Below the pieces are notes generated by a model. The model saw nothing but the letters and a program-made list of their open reading frames with translations, was not told the DNA's origin and ran no database searches. A stretch of 64,000 nt of DNA. It comes from Septoria linicola. Taxonomy: Eukaryota; Ascomycota; Dothideomycetes; Mycosphaerellales; Mycosphaerellaceae. The position numbers and the translations under genes are program-made. Below, piece by piece: positions 1-10,331 of this stretch (position 1 is its first letter; each line of letters starts with the position of its first letter). Location: contig CP099419.1 in the NCBI GenBank assembly GCA_024114885.1, positions 4,588,001-4,652,000 of the forward strand, in the 5' to 3' direction.

Positions 1-2
1 AG

Positions 3-164
3 CAAGAGCTGACCGCAAAGCGACTCGCGAATATGCGCTCAGGAAGCACGCAGACGGACTCTGGCAGCGGGCGAGGGCGGCCAGGTGCCGATGACATGGG
101 CTCTGGAGATAGTCAAGCTCTGAACGGTGGTGAAATGCTGGTCGACTCGTTACCAACGGGATGA
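3..164 (+). CDS. 3' end of an unidentified gene (partial)
   Basis: An open frame runs from the window edge to a TGA at 162-164 and encodes 53 residues (begins QELTAKRLANMRSG, ends MLVDSLPTG). The composition is Ser/Gly/Asp-rich and low in complexity, as is usual for the disordered tail of a fungal protein. No domain can be recognised, and the strand and frame are chosen only because this is the longest sensible open frame. A second frame is open only to about 95. The product is unknown. Confidence 0.4.
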   Translation, partial: QELTAKRLANMRSGSTQTDSGSGRGRPGADDMGSGDSQALNGGEMLVDSLPTG

Positions 165-552
165 GCATTTTGAGAATGGACACGATGCGCGAGACACTGC
201 TCTTTCATTCTGCAAAGCTATATAGATGCTAGACCATGATACCCAGACAGAAATGCATTCTTTGACTTCAGGCCCCCTCCTACACACCCCTTTCGGTGTA
301 ACAATCCTTCCTGGTTCATCGCACGAAATGTTACTACATCTTCACGACCACGAGCGCTGATCCTGCCGCTCTGAGCAGTTGCGGTCCAGGCTCGGGGAGG
401 GGAGTGGCGCTCTTGGCCAACAGCTGATCGCGAGAGGCCGCCCCAGCAGCTGATCACAAGAAGGTGCATTCTCAGCCCGGCGACAGTCGCACCTCGCCTG
501 AGCATCGACTCGCGCATCACTATTGCTTGTGAAACAAGACGTCTGGAAAACG
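165..552. other. intergenic, no gene seen
   Basis: 388 bases between the partial gene end and the first decayed GTPase locus. Both strands have only short unsupported frames. No repeat, tRNA or clear promoter element is visible. Confidence 0.5.
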
Positions 553-1852
553 ATGGCTGACTCCAATATTGGACGCGAACGACGACGGTCAATGTCATGT
601 CACAATGACCGCGCCGCCGAATCCGTGACACAGGACGGCCAAGCAAGCAGTGATAATTCCGCGGCTCATGACTTGCACGCGCGAGAACTAGAGTGTACAT
701 CATCGTTGTCAGTAGCACAATTGAAGCCGCCTGAGCCAGCGGTAGAGGCAACATCTCCAGCGCCGGCCACTCCGTCCACACCACATGCAAATTCATCGCA
801 TTCCGAATTTCTCAGCTCGAGCCTAGCATCTCTAGTTTTGTCGCAGCCGCCGCCTGGCCTGCCATCGCTGTCGCCTCCCTTCATGAAGAGCCAACCGCAT
901 GAACCTCGACACGATGGTTCCAAGCCGCAGCCTCGAGGATCTGCAAGCACTAGCGAGTTATCATGTGGTGCTTCAAGCTCCTCAAGCTCAGGGCGTGTAT
1001 TGAGGCAGCAGTCCCCCACGCCGGACGTCACCTCGTTCGGTGAAGGGACAACCATCACCGCTACTCACATACAGCCTACTCAGTCCTCGGTATATTGCTT
1101 GGCGGATGAGGGCTCCTCCATATGTTGCACCCAGGAACTCAACGCGTAGTATCTTGTCACAGACTTTGACAGCGCTGGCCACGACCATGGACTTTCGGCA
1201 GGCAAAACATCTCTAGGTCCTACGGCAAGCAGTGTGCGACCTGCCGCATCGAGCGTGGAGACAGCAGATTCACAGTCGAGGAGAGTCACTATGGCTATTG
1301 TAGAATATCATGTGGGCAAAACAGCGATGGTCGAGATCTTCACGCGTATCAGGACCGATGTCACGATGGAGAACGACACTGCAACACTTGGTCTGGAGCT
1401 TTATGACACTTCGAGCAAGGATGAGCACCGACCATCACGGAAACTTGCCTGTGTGAATGCCGAGATTATATTGAACTGCTTCGCGATTGACGATCGTCGC
1501 TCGTACTGGAATATTTACAATGAATGGGATCTTGAGGTGTCATTCCACGCCAAACATATACCCACTATCGTTGTGGGAACCAAAAAAGATCTGCGCGATG
1601 GGCTTCCCAACCTTTCCCCCCAACTCCAAGGACGATACAAGCTTCGTTACTGAGACAAAAGGCCAGCGTCTCAGTGACGAGATTGACGCGCTACACTACA
1701 TTGAATGCTCGACCTTGGACCCTTGCACCGTCGAGCACGTATTCTACGTGGCTACATCCTGGGCGTTTGTCTGTCGAGAGCATCAATTCCAGGTTCCATC
1801 GAGAAGGAGAGCTACGTTGGCCAAGATGGCTGGTGCACATGAACGGTACTGA
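553..1852 (+). pseudogene. decayed Rho-family small GTPase (copy A)
   Basis: An ATG at 553 opens a Ser/Pro-rich leader that ends at TAG 1147. A GTAGTA-to-CAAGCAG intron (1146-1232) could remove this stop. From 1234 the same frame reads as a Rho GTPase: a VGKTAM remnant of the P-loop, LGLELYDT in place of the usual LWDTAGQE, NAEIILNCFAIDDRRS, and the guanine motif VGTKKDLRDG. At about 1616-1621 a run of six C marks a one-base frame change. The rest (KGQRLSDEIDALHYIECST, matching the Rho YLECSA box) lies in the next frame and ends at 1852. About 12 residues of the effector loop (switch I) are missing relative to ordinary Rho proteins, and AGQE is replaced by SSKD. No CaaX prenylation motif is visible. 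A non-functional Rho copy is the best reading, though a very divergent gene with a sequencing error in the C run cannot be excluded. Confidence 0.6.
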
Positions 1853-2235
1853 GAGGCAAAAGGCTGTGAGTGATGGCATCCTTTGCGCTGGATGTTCAAG
1901 CTAGGAATTACAACGACTACTGGCATAGATCACGGGTCACGCGAATGCGCTGCTCAAGTTGCGTTGCGACGCGCACGATCGTGGGTCTTCATCTGTTCGA
2001 TCAACCGCTAATTACTCGTGCTGCTAGAGAGCCAGAACGACAGTGCGCTCATCTGCCTTTGTTCCGTATCCGGCTTTCAGCGACAACAAAGCCCACTCTA
2101 CCACATGCACTCTCGACGGCTGACAATGGGACAAAGGAAATCTTTTCCGGCGTCGACTCGCGCCTCTGAGTCTTCAGCTGGCTCGAGTCCAAGGCTTCTT
2201 CTTCTGACGATTTGCGCCATCTTGACATCGCAGCA
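1853..2235. other. intergenic / kinase upstream region
   Basis: 383 bases between the GTPase relic and the kinase start codon. Frames here are short and unsupported. It presumably holds the kinase promoter and 5' UTR, but no specific element stands out. Confidence 0.4.
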
Positions 2236-4030
2236 ATGGCCGACATCGACCGGACAGCATTCACGGAGCACGTCCAGCGTGCTCTCCGCCATGCTAGCAA
2301 CCCTGCTAATCGTCGTGCTGCGTGGACTGCCGCCGCAAGAGACGTTTGGAATGGCGCACCAGTTGAAGACAAGAGACTTTTCGCGGAAGTGCTTCACAAG
2401 TTGAACAGGAGCGCAGAGCTCGTTAAAGAGGCTGAAGATATCTTGCTGTATACAATAAATGAAGTTGGGCGCTACCAGGACACGGTTCCTTTCTTGATCG
2501 CCGGGCCGTATGCAACTCTCGATCCATCAAGCAAGCAGAACTTGGCGTCATGGAAAGTCGCGCTCGATCTCCTGCTTGCGCGCCTGGATGAGCACGCCCT
2601 TGTGTTCCCGGCCCTTTCCAATCAATACAACCAGCACCAGTTGGGCAAATTCTGCGATGGCCAGGCGAATGCTGATTTCGCAGCATTGAACAAACGTCGC
2701 AACGAGATTCTTTCACTGAGAACCCCAATCGATGCGTATTGTGCACGATATCACGTCGGCTTGAACAAGACTACAAGATTTGTGAAAGCTAGAAATCTTG
2801 CTCCTAACAAACAATCTCGGGCACTGTTTCTATGGCTTGTCGTCGACGAGCACGGGAACGTGCTGGATGTAAGCTTTTCCATGATGGCTGTTCGGATTAG
2901 TGCTAACGAAGAGCGGCCAGAGATTCGTCGAGAAGATCCATCACGTGAACCGTCCTCAGTACGATGCTGCCAAGTACTGGAAAGGAGTCGGTGTCACGCC
3001 TCTTGAGAAGTCTTTGCAGAACAAGTGCTGGACAGCGTCTCCTGAAAATTTCGTGAAAATTCGTGACAGTCGAGTTATTACGGCTCCAGATCAGTACCGA
3101 ATTCAGTATTTTATCGAGTATTGTGAGTTCACCGATGCTGTATAATGACTAGGCTGCTTTACTAATACATGTCAAGGTCCATTTGGTGATCTACTCGACC
3201 TCTTAGGGGAGAAGATCGTGGGTGGGCAAAAGCCGTTTCCCGAGCCTCTATTATGGACGCTATTCCAGAAGTTGGCAGAACAGTGTCTCATCATGCAGCG
3301 AGGCTCGATAGATGCTGCGACTGCACCCCCTGACTGGAGGGGAATTGCGCACCGAGATATCAAGCCCGACAACATCTTCCTGGATCTTCCCACGCAGAGC
3401 TTCTTCAATAAATATCCCACTCCCAAAATGGCCGATTTCGGTCTGGCCATCGAAACCTCTACGCTCACTGCCGAGAATAATGGACGATTAGCTGGCACAA
3501 AAGGGTATAGAGCTCCCGAGCAGATGAGGGAAATACAGCCACTTGGAAGTACTGAACCTCTCATGCTATCATCGTACACCAATGTGTTCGCTATTGGCAT
3601 AGTGCTACTCGAACTCATGAATGTCGAGCGAGTTGAGCAGAAGCACTACCCATGGGGACCAGAACCGCACTTCACCAACTTTCGCGCGGATACGAACCAC
3701 TCTCGGTCTTTGCGGGATCTTGTCATGCGCTGTCTAGAATACGAGCCACTGGCGCGAATTACAGCAGAGGATTTGTTGCGTGACATTCGCAATGCCATGT
3801 CTAGCGACACGCTGGTAAAAGCAAAGATCGCGGCATATTGTACTCAGGCTGCGGCAGGGAATCAGCCTGATGATCCGGCGGAGTGGCAGGTGCAGATGGG
3901 TCGGGAGAAGTATAAGGTGATGATGGCGAGGGGACCCGCGGACGATGTAAATGTTGCGGGCTCTTGGGCATGGATCATGAGGGAGATACGGAGATTCGGT
4001 AACACGTTTGCACGAACAGTGTTCGAATAG
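2236..4030 (+). CDS. atypical protein kinase, 562 aa
   Basis: Exons 2236-2868, 2921-3122 and 3177-4030. The introns are 52 bp (GTAAGC, branch TGCTAACG, CCAG) and 54 bp (GTGAGT, branch ACTAATAC, CAAG). The joined frame is 563 codons including the stop. Residues 1-210 form a helical-looking N-terminal region without a recognised domain. The kinase domain follows: a possible beta-3 lysine in FVEKIHHV, hinge-like YFIEYCPFGDLL, catalytic loop HRDIKPDNIFL (H337-R338-D339), DFG at D365 and RAPE at 390-393. A glycine-rich GxGxxG loop is not seen where it is expected, so ATP binding may be unusual, but the catalytic Asp, the DFG Asp and the APE box are all present. The substrate is unknown. A longer start (2212) would add eight residues from a non-ATG codon, so ATG 2236 was chosen. 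Confidence 0.8.
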
Positions 4031-4711
4031 GCGGCATAGGCAGAGGCGAGATTGCTCTGTGAGATGGTCATATCGTGGCCATCGAGCACTTCGGCCACTT
4101 CAAGCAGAGACCTGAGACGTCCTCATCGGCATGAACCATGGCCAGGGAGATCATATATGCACACTGCATCATTCACCATTCGTGTAGCGAGTAGCCATAC
4201 TCAAACTTCTCCTGCTTTGGATACTTCTCGTGTACAAGTAGTGCCTTCGAACAGTCCAACAGTCCATGTAGCCGGCATGAATTATGACATCTGACAAGCC
4301 AAGTGTGAATATCATCAGCGATCGTATCTATCGCTTCGTATGAACTAAGCAGCCGTATCTTAGATGATAATGATTACCTTGGCCGCTTTAGGATAATGAG
4401 TCCATAATGTTGGGGTCGCCGTGGCGAGGTGGGATGTAACTTGCGGGCAGCCATCAGCAAGTAGACTACACGTGCGCTGGCACCATCTTGACTAATTCCT
4501 CCATTTTGAATCGCAACGGTATCTGTACAACCGCCGCCAAAGGCGGGCTTAAGCAGTACAACAACGAAGCAAAGGAAGCAGGCAAACCTTGTGCCCCGTC
4601 TAGTTCGAAGGAGTCTCGAAGAAGGGTCCCAGCAGCACGGACGCCGCCGCCAGCGGATGCTCCCATCAAGCAAGTCCTCCCGCGTCAGCTCTCGACTTCT
4701 TGGTGACCAAC
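4031..4711. other. intergenic / upstream of zinc-cluster gene
   Basis: About 680 bases with only short overlapping frames on both strands. It likely contains the kinase 3' UTR and the promoter and leader of the next gene. A short + strand frame (4488-4706) ends just before the next start and is probably leader sequence. Confidence 0.4.
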
Positions 4712-6658
4712 ATGAAACGGACTGTCAAGTCTTCCAAGTCTCGGGGAGGCTGTCAGCGCTGCAAGTCGAAACATATCAAGTGCGATGAGACGAAGCCTTC
4801 GTGCCAGATTTGCGTGGCGCAAGGCGCAGAGTGTCCGGGTTATGCCAAGCAGTTGAGATGGTCGAATAAGCATGAAGTCTTTCCTCCTCCGCTGACCGGG
4901 CCTCCTCCTCAGAAGAGACAGCGGACTACTTCGCAGGACGTGTCTGTCAGCCCTCCTGATGAGCTGAGAGGCAGTGCCGGGCCTAGTCAGGTTCCGGTCA
5001 GTAATGGCAATGGGAATGGAGATGCTGTTTACTCAGACCCCGGTGTGCCAGGAGAGTTCACCGGCCTCAGTGATGAGGGCGCGTTGGATATGTACGGCTG
5101 GCCTGATATGGAGCACTATGGGCTGGAAGATCTGACCTTCTCGACTCTATTCCCAGGACCTTCACCTGAAGGAGGACACGCAGCTCCTTTCAGCCAGCCA
5201 TTCCTAGGAGGACTGTACGGCGGTCTCTCCCATCTCATCGGTGATACGTCAGACGACAGTAACGGTAGCGCTTCAGTTCCGCTCGAGCAGGAGTCGACGC
5301 AAGACACAGACCCTGCCAAACAGCAAGTCGCAACCACGAGTGATCAGGCATCGTCATCAAGACAAGCCAGCTTTCTCAAGACCTTCTATCGACTGGCTGT
5401 GCCGAACAAAGTGCCAGGCTTCTCGGATGACGATCTCGTCAGCCACTATTTCAACCACGTTTGTGCGATATATTCGTGCTTCGACTCGGACACCAATCAG
5501 TTTCGGACGCTTGTTGCTGAGCATTGCGCCACCTCCAGCACTATCCGGTACACCATAGAAAGTATGGCGATCGGACACCTGGCCAATTTTTATCCTCACA
5601 TCGCAGCTCTCGGCAATGCGAAAAGAGGTCGAGCTTGGAAGTCACTTCAGCAGGATCTGCAACTGCTTCGCACGCAAAAGACTCTACTCGACACTGTACT
5701 ACTGAATCTGCTGCTGCTTGGTCTTTCTTCATCGTGGCATCAGGCTTCAAATCTCGGGCTGCAGTACTTGTACATTGCCCGCGACCTAGCACAAGTGAAG
5801 CTTCAGCGCAATGAGCATTCACCGCACGATGAGTTTTTCTTCGATGCTATCATGTTCTGGGAAATGCTCGCCAGTTTCATCGATCCGGTACCCATGGCAG
5901 ATCTGCAAGGTCTCAAGTCGCCAGACCTGACGCTACCAGTAAGACCGGCACCGATACGACCTCATCCTTGGACTGGAGTGAGCAGTGAGATATCATTTGT
6001 TCTTGCGGAAGTCGGCAGGATGCTGCGACGGCGAGTGCGCAATGGTTCACTTGGATCTGGAGATGAAGAATGGGCAATGCATTTAGAGCGGCTCCTTCAC
6101 GACTCTTCGACACCTCCTCCGTCAGACATCGTCGATCCTGGCGACAAGAGAACGCCAGTCTCAGATCTCCTGCTCATTGCCAAGGCATACCGTCTGATAG
6201 GCCTGCTGGAGATCTATCGTGCATTTCCGAAGCTATTCTGGGAGCGCGTCAGCCAAGCAGGTCCCGAATTCGCTCCTCAACCTGAACAGAAAGAGTACAA
6301 GGATGAACTAGATGCGAGATTAACCGAGTTGGCATGCCGCATCCTCGACCTGCTCAAGGCCATTCCTATCGTCTCTGGCGCCTGCCGCCTCATGCCACTG
6401 ATCATGCTCGTATCAGGAAGTCAGCTGAGAATGCCAGATGGCGAGGTGTCAAATCCCACTCGCTACGACGAGATCGTGGAAATGCGATACATGGTCGAGC
6501 AGCGAATGCTTGTGCTTTCGAGGAAGTATGCACAGCGTCCGCAGCTGTGCGCGCTTGACATTGTCAAAGAAGTGTGGGAGAGAGCAGATGCTCACGCAGC
6601 TGGAGCTCACTGGATCGATGTTGCGCATGATAAGAACTGGCAGACGTTGTTTGGATGA
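4712..6658 (+). CDS. Zn2Cys6 transcription factor, 648 aa
   Basis: A single open frame. The first ATG is 4712; the four codons before it begin with TTG. The N-terminus carries a fungal zinc-binuclear-cluster DNA-binding domain: Cys at 14, 17, 24, 31, 34 and 41 (C-x2-C-x6-C-x6-C-x2-C-x6-C). A basic stretch and a Gln/Ser/Pro-rich linker follow. The remainder (about residues 230-648) is helical, with patterns typical of the fungal-specific transcription factor domain 2 group (SFLKTFYRLAVP, MFWEMLASFIDP). This family regulates metabolic or stress genes in the nucleus, usually as dimers on CGG-containing sites. The target pathway cannot be read from sequence. It lies between a kinase and two decayed Rho GTPases, with no evident functional link. 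No introns are needed. Confidence 0.9.
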   Translation: MKRTVKSSKSRGGCQRCKSKHIKCDETKPSCQICVAQGAECPGYAKQLRWSNKHEVFPPPLTGPPPQKRQRTTSQDVSVSPPDELRGSAGPSQVPVSNGNGNGDAVYSDPGVPGEFTGLSDEGALDMYGWPDMEHYGLEDLTFSTLFPGPSPEGGHAAPFSQPFLGGLYGGLSHLIGDTSDDSNGSASVPLEQESTQDTDPAKQQVATTSDQASSSRQASFLKTFYRLAVPNKVPGFSDDDLVSHYFNHVCAIYSCFDSDTNQFRTLVAEHCATSSTIRYTIESMAIGHLANFYPHIAALGNAKRGRAWKSLQQDLQLLRTQKTLLDTVLLNLLLLGLSSSWHQASNLGLQYLYIARDLAQVKLQRNEHSPHDEFFFDAIMFWEMLASFIDPVPMADLQGLKSPDLTLPVRPAPIRPHPWTGVSSEISFVLAEVGRMLRRRVRNGSLGSGDEEWAMHLERLLHDSSTPPPSDIVDPGDKRTPVSDLLLIAKAYRLIGLLEIYRAFPKLFWERVSQAGPEFAPQPEQKEYKDELDARLTELACRILDLLKAIPIVSGACRLMPLIMLVSGSQLRMPDGEVSNPTRYDEIVEMRYMVEQRMLVLSRKYAQRPQLCALDIVKEVWERADAHAAGAHWIDVAHDKNWQTLFG

Positions 6659-7063
6659 GCTGGCATCTGGAAATTCTTCACGAACATGTGATGGAAGATT
6701 GACGACAGTACGAAGACTTTCGAATTCTGTACATGTATGTTAAGCGTTGCAATACTGTTATTAGCGATGGTGTTCTGGGCGGGGTTTGAGATTTTTAGAC
6801 TGCACAGAAGGGAGTTGATGAATTGAACAGCCTGCTTTCGTAGCATTATTTACTGTGCCACGCTGTATCAGTATGCACAGAAGTCGATATGCTTGGGACA
6901 AGGCTTCAATAGCAACAGGAAATATGCCTCGGCTTCATACTTGCTGCGCCTCAATGTGGACTGCAGACCTCAGCAAAGTCCGCTCAAGAGCAAGTGACCA
7001 CATTCGACTCGCTCCAATGCATCTCGTTGGCACGGGAGCACTGACACAATATACCAGCAGAAA
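6659..7063. other. intergenic, no gene seen
   Basis: 405 bases holding the 3' region of the zinc-cluster gene and the upstream part of the second GTPase relic. A + strand frame is open from 6855, but its first about 70 codons resemble nothing, and the GTPase-like part starts later. Confidence 0.4.
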
Positions 7064-7909
7064 ATGCCCTTCTCTGACCCGGAGACCAAATCTACCACGA
7101 CCCAATCCTCAACCACCAAATCAACCACAACAACACTCCCTCCTCATCCCCCTCCCTCCTACCACAAACCAGAAACCAATCCTCAAAACACATCACCTTG
7201 ACCTTACCCTCCTCGGCCCCCACTCCGCTGGAAAATCCTCCCTACTCATTCGCTTCGCCCAAGACAAAATTCCCGACCATCGACACGCCTCACCTTTACG
7301 AACCACAACGGACCTTTCCCCTTATCGTTTCCAAGCGCAAGGCTTCCAACTCCAGTGGCACCAACACGCTCGGATAACACAAGCAAGGAGCATAAGCTCC
7401 AACAAAGGACAAGAAGAGACCAGGTGATCGTGAATCTCCGAGTCAACGACACCATTTCCCATCGAGCATACTAGCTAGCCACGCTATGTTCAAATTCATC
7501 TCATATCCAGATGCTGATGTTGTGGTACTCTGCTTTGATATCTCCGAATCTGACTCGATGGCTTTGATTCAGGACGAGTGGAAGGTAAAGGATACGAGAG
7601 AATTATCCGGCTGGGCAGAAGGTGATTTTGGTGGGGTGCAGGAGCGAGCTGAGGAGGGAATTTGAGTTTGGGGAAGAAGGTTGAGGATGAGGGGTTGCGG
7701 GAGGGATTTGTGAGTAGGGAGGGCGGGGAGAAAGATTAGCGAGGACAGTGGGTGCTGTCGCGTACTTGGAGTGTTCGGCGAAGAGCGGGGAGGGTGTGAA
7801 GGAAGGTTTTGAGCGAGCTACGAGAGAGGCGTTGCAGGTTGAGGAGGAAAAGAGGGATGAGGGATTGAGGGAGTGGTTAGCGAGGAGGGTCGGTTGGCGA
7901 GGTAGATGA
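7064..7909 (+). pseudogene. decayed Rho-family small GTPase (copy B)
   Basis: ATG 7064 (context AAAATGCC) opens a Thr/Pro-rich leader that stops at TGA 7199-7201. The GTPase match continues in another frame: P-loop LLGPHSAGKSSLLIRF (GxxxxGKS intact), then KGQEET where AGQEE is expected. A plausible 55-bp intron (7424-7478, GTGATC to CTAG) joins to SYPDADVVVLCFDIS. A further frame gives KVILVGCRSELRRE (guanine-motif region), and after another break come GAVAYLECSAKSGEGVKE and a basic tail ending at TGA 7907-7909. At least two frame changes (near 7190 and near 7720) have no splice sites to explain them. The insertion between FQLQW and KGQEE replaces switch II. All blocks are in the correct Rho order, so a decayed gene is more likely than chance matches. 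Confidence 0.6.
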
Positions 7910-7996
7910 TGCTAACATCTGTATGTATGATGGGCGATGGTAGTGCAGATCGATAACATCTCCACAAACGTGGCCAGATGTCTCTGACAGATGGAA

Positions 7997-9779
7997 TCAG
8001 AAATTCCACTCACCCTCCTTGGCCAGTATCTCCCATCCGAGACACCGCCAGACTTCCGCCTTGAAGTGCTCAAGCACATCCACCTCTGTCACTTTCGGCA
8101 TAGCTAGCACTCCATCACCTGCAATGGGCATCCTCAAACACTCCTTGAAAGGATCTTCAGCCTCGTCCTCTGCATGACCGAACATGCCGTTGATCAAAGT
8201 CCTCTGCAGACACTCCTTCGCTGACACTGCCAAGGTATTTTTGGACAATGTCTTGCTGCTGTATTTGGTCTTGCTGTTCTTGACGCCGTTGATGTTGCCC
8301 ATATGGGCGGGCGCTGCAGCCATGACGCGGTTCAGCAGATGGAGCAGATACGGTGCTTCGAGCTTGATCTGCTTCTCCTCATCATCTTCTGGTTGTGTTA
8401 TTCCAGGCGCTGAGGCGTCATGCTGTTCTTGACTGTCAATATTCTGCTTAATCTCAGCCTCCAAATCGCCTGCTCTATCATGTCCGAAGACAACGTGGGA
8501 GAGTCGTTTGCCAAGACGATCCAGAATGCAGTAAGCAAAGCCTTCGAATAGTGCTTGGTTGGCTTCGACTTTTGGATCGATCATGTCGACAAGCTTGCCT
8601 AGAAATCCTGCGTAAAGGCTCAAAGTGGCGTTCTCTTTGACCTCGGTGTCTTTCTTTTGCAGACCACGGGATTTGGCTTTGATCTTCGACTTGTTTGGTC
8701 CAGTCAAGCCAGCTGTAAAGGGACGCGCAGTTGACGGGCGTGCAGTACTGCCCTTCGACTTGATCGGGGAAGACGGTCTCGCCGTTGCTGGTCGCATGTC
8801 TGCAATACTTGCCTCGTCTGTTATCACCTTGTCCACTTCTTCAGCTGACAGCAGCGGGAGATCGGCCAACAGATTGCGAAACATGGAGACAATGGCATAG
8901 ACAGCTTTACCCTGTGCTGCAGCACCTTCTGCAGTATCGTGCACATGTCCCAGGCGCGTAAATCCAGCCAAGATTGTAGCGATGGTCCGATGAGAGACTG
9001 TCAAAGCAGTTTTGAGCTGCTCGTTGTCCGAAGCTTGTTCTGTGACAATTTTTTCGACTTCTGATTGCACAATCTGCGGTACGGTAGATGAAGCCCGAAC
9101 GATGTGGTGCAATAGCTCGACCGGTTTCGTCCGCTGTGTTGACTTGAAGGCCGCGAGGATATTGAACACACTTCGGAGCAAGGTGTTGCCTGCAAGTATC
9201 AGCTATGCCAGCAGTAATGGCTGACTATACACACCAATCTCTCCAGCTTGACTGAACTCTACATCAGTGACATGATCCAGTGGAGGCTGTACGATTCGCT
9301 CTGGAAAGCCAGCCCTCTTGCTCTTCTTCGGACTCCGAGGCACCAGGATGATGTCTTCGTCTGGCTTCTTGCGCTTCTTGGTGGGACTGGAGGGCCTGTT
9401 GTCGAGCGTGCTTTTGAGGACAGCCACCTCTTGTCGGAGTCCAATGGTTTCCTTTTCTGCGGCCTTCAAGCCAGCTTTGACACGATCAGCCTCAGCGCGC
9501 CAGTATGCCGATCGGTCTAGGTGAGAGTAGACAGTGCTGAGAGCATTCTCGCGACGACCTTTGGCAATGTGCTGTCTCAAAAGCTTGATGTATTCTGGCC
9601 CTTGTCAGCCACATACTCGCCAGTATTGTACAGGAAATCAGACCTTCTATGCTGAGCTCTGGTGGTTTTGATCGTACTACTGAGACAGCGAAGGCGATAG
9701 TTCGCTCATCAGGCAAGGACACCTGCTCACGCGCTGGCGCACCATCTGAGGTGTGGATTGGCGTTTGGACGCGAGACAT
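7997..9779 (-). CDS. unrecognised nuclear-looking helical protein, 562 aa
   Basis: Minus-strand exons 9779-9644, 9594-9235 and 9189-7997. The introns are 49 bp (donor GTCTGA, acceptor CCAG) and 45 bp (GTGTGT to GCAG). The joined frame is 563 codons including the stop. The N-terminus (LPDERTIAFAVSVVRSKPPE, then IKLLRQHIAKGRREN) is followed by a coiled-coil-like stretch (AEADRVKAGLKAAEKETIGL) and basic clusters KKRKK and SPKKSKR that look like nuclear localisation signals. The C-terminal two thirds is mostly helical with a Ser/Pro/Lys-rich linker. I recognise no family. The last codons overlap a GGTGAG that could be a further donor, so a short additional 3' exon is possible. The first donor, GTCTGA, is not consensus, so that join is less certain. 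Confidence 0.65.
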
Positions 9780-10331
9780 TCTTGCAGTAGTGGATGTCGG
9801 TCGTTGCAATGTCTCGAGCTGTTCTAAGCTCGAGGTGGTAAATTGAGATGGGAGAAGCGTTAGTCGTACCAAAGGAAGGAGCCCACAGGCACCTTCCTCC
9901 CTTCCACTTTTTGGCAGGAAGGCACATCGCGTGCAAACATTGACCAACCTTCGCGCCGGATCATGAAAGCTGCTGTCTGCCTGGTTAGCTTGAAGCGGAA
10001 ATGCAGAGAACTTTCGTGATTTCCATTCTTGGCCCAATCCCCACGAGTAGAGATATGCTATCCTGTCACAGCCATACTATCCTTTGCATCGAGACAAACA
10101 CAACCAGCAGATACACGCTAGATGATACTTTTCGCAAAAAGTGCAGGTATCCTCTATAATCTTGGCCACGGAGGCTAAGATTAGAGGACTTTGCTGGGTA
10201 TCCAAAGCAACATAAATCGCTATGATAAGTAGAACAAGTTTTGAGGTGCTCGCGAGTCATGTCGCTGCGACACGGACACTGCGAGCCGGACTGCGTGATC
10301 TTCGACGCACGCCTGCAGTGGCATCGCGCGA
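9780..10331. other. intergenic, no gene seen
   Basis: 552 bases between the start of the helical-protein gene and the stop of the PUB1-type gene, both on the minus strand. It should contain the promoter of the former and the 3' UTR of the latter. No coding potential is supported. Confidence 0.5.

Noticed and set aside
1217..1440. Alternative splice of the first GTPase locus into a Cys-containing frame (QCATCRIERG...)
   Set aside because: The Rho-like match is in a different frame and much stronger; the Cys frame ends without any known motif.
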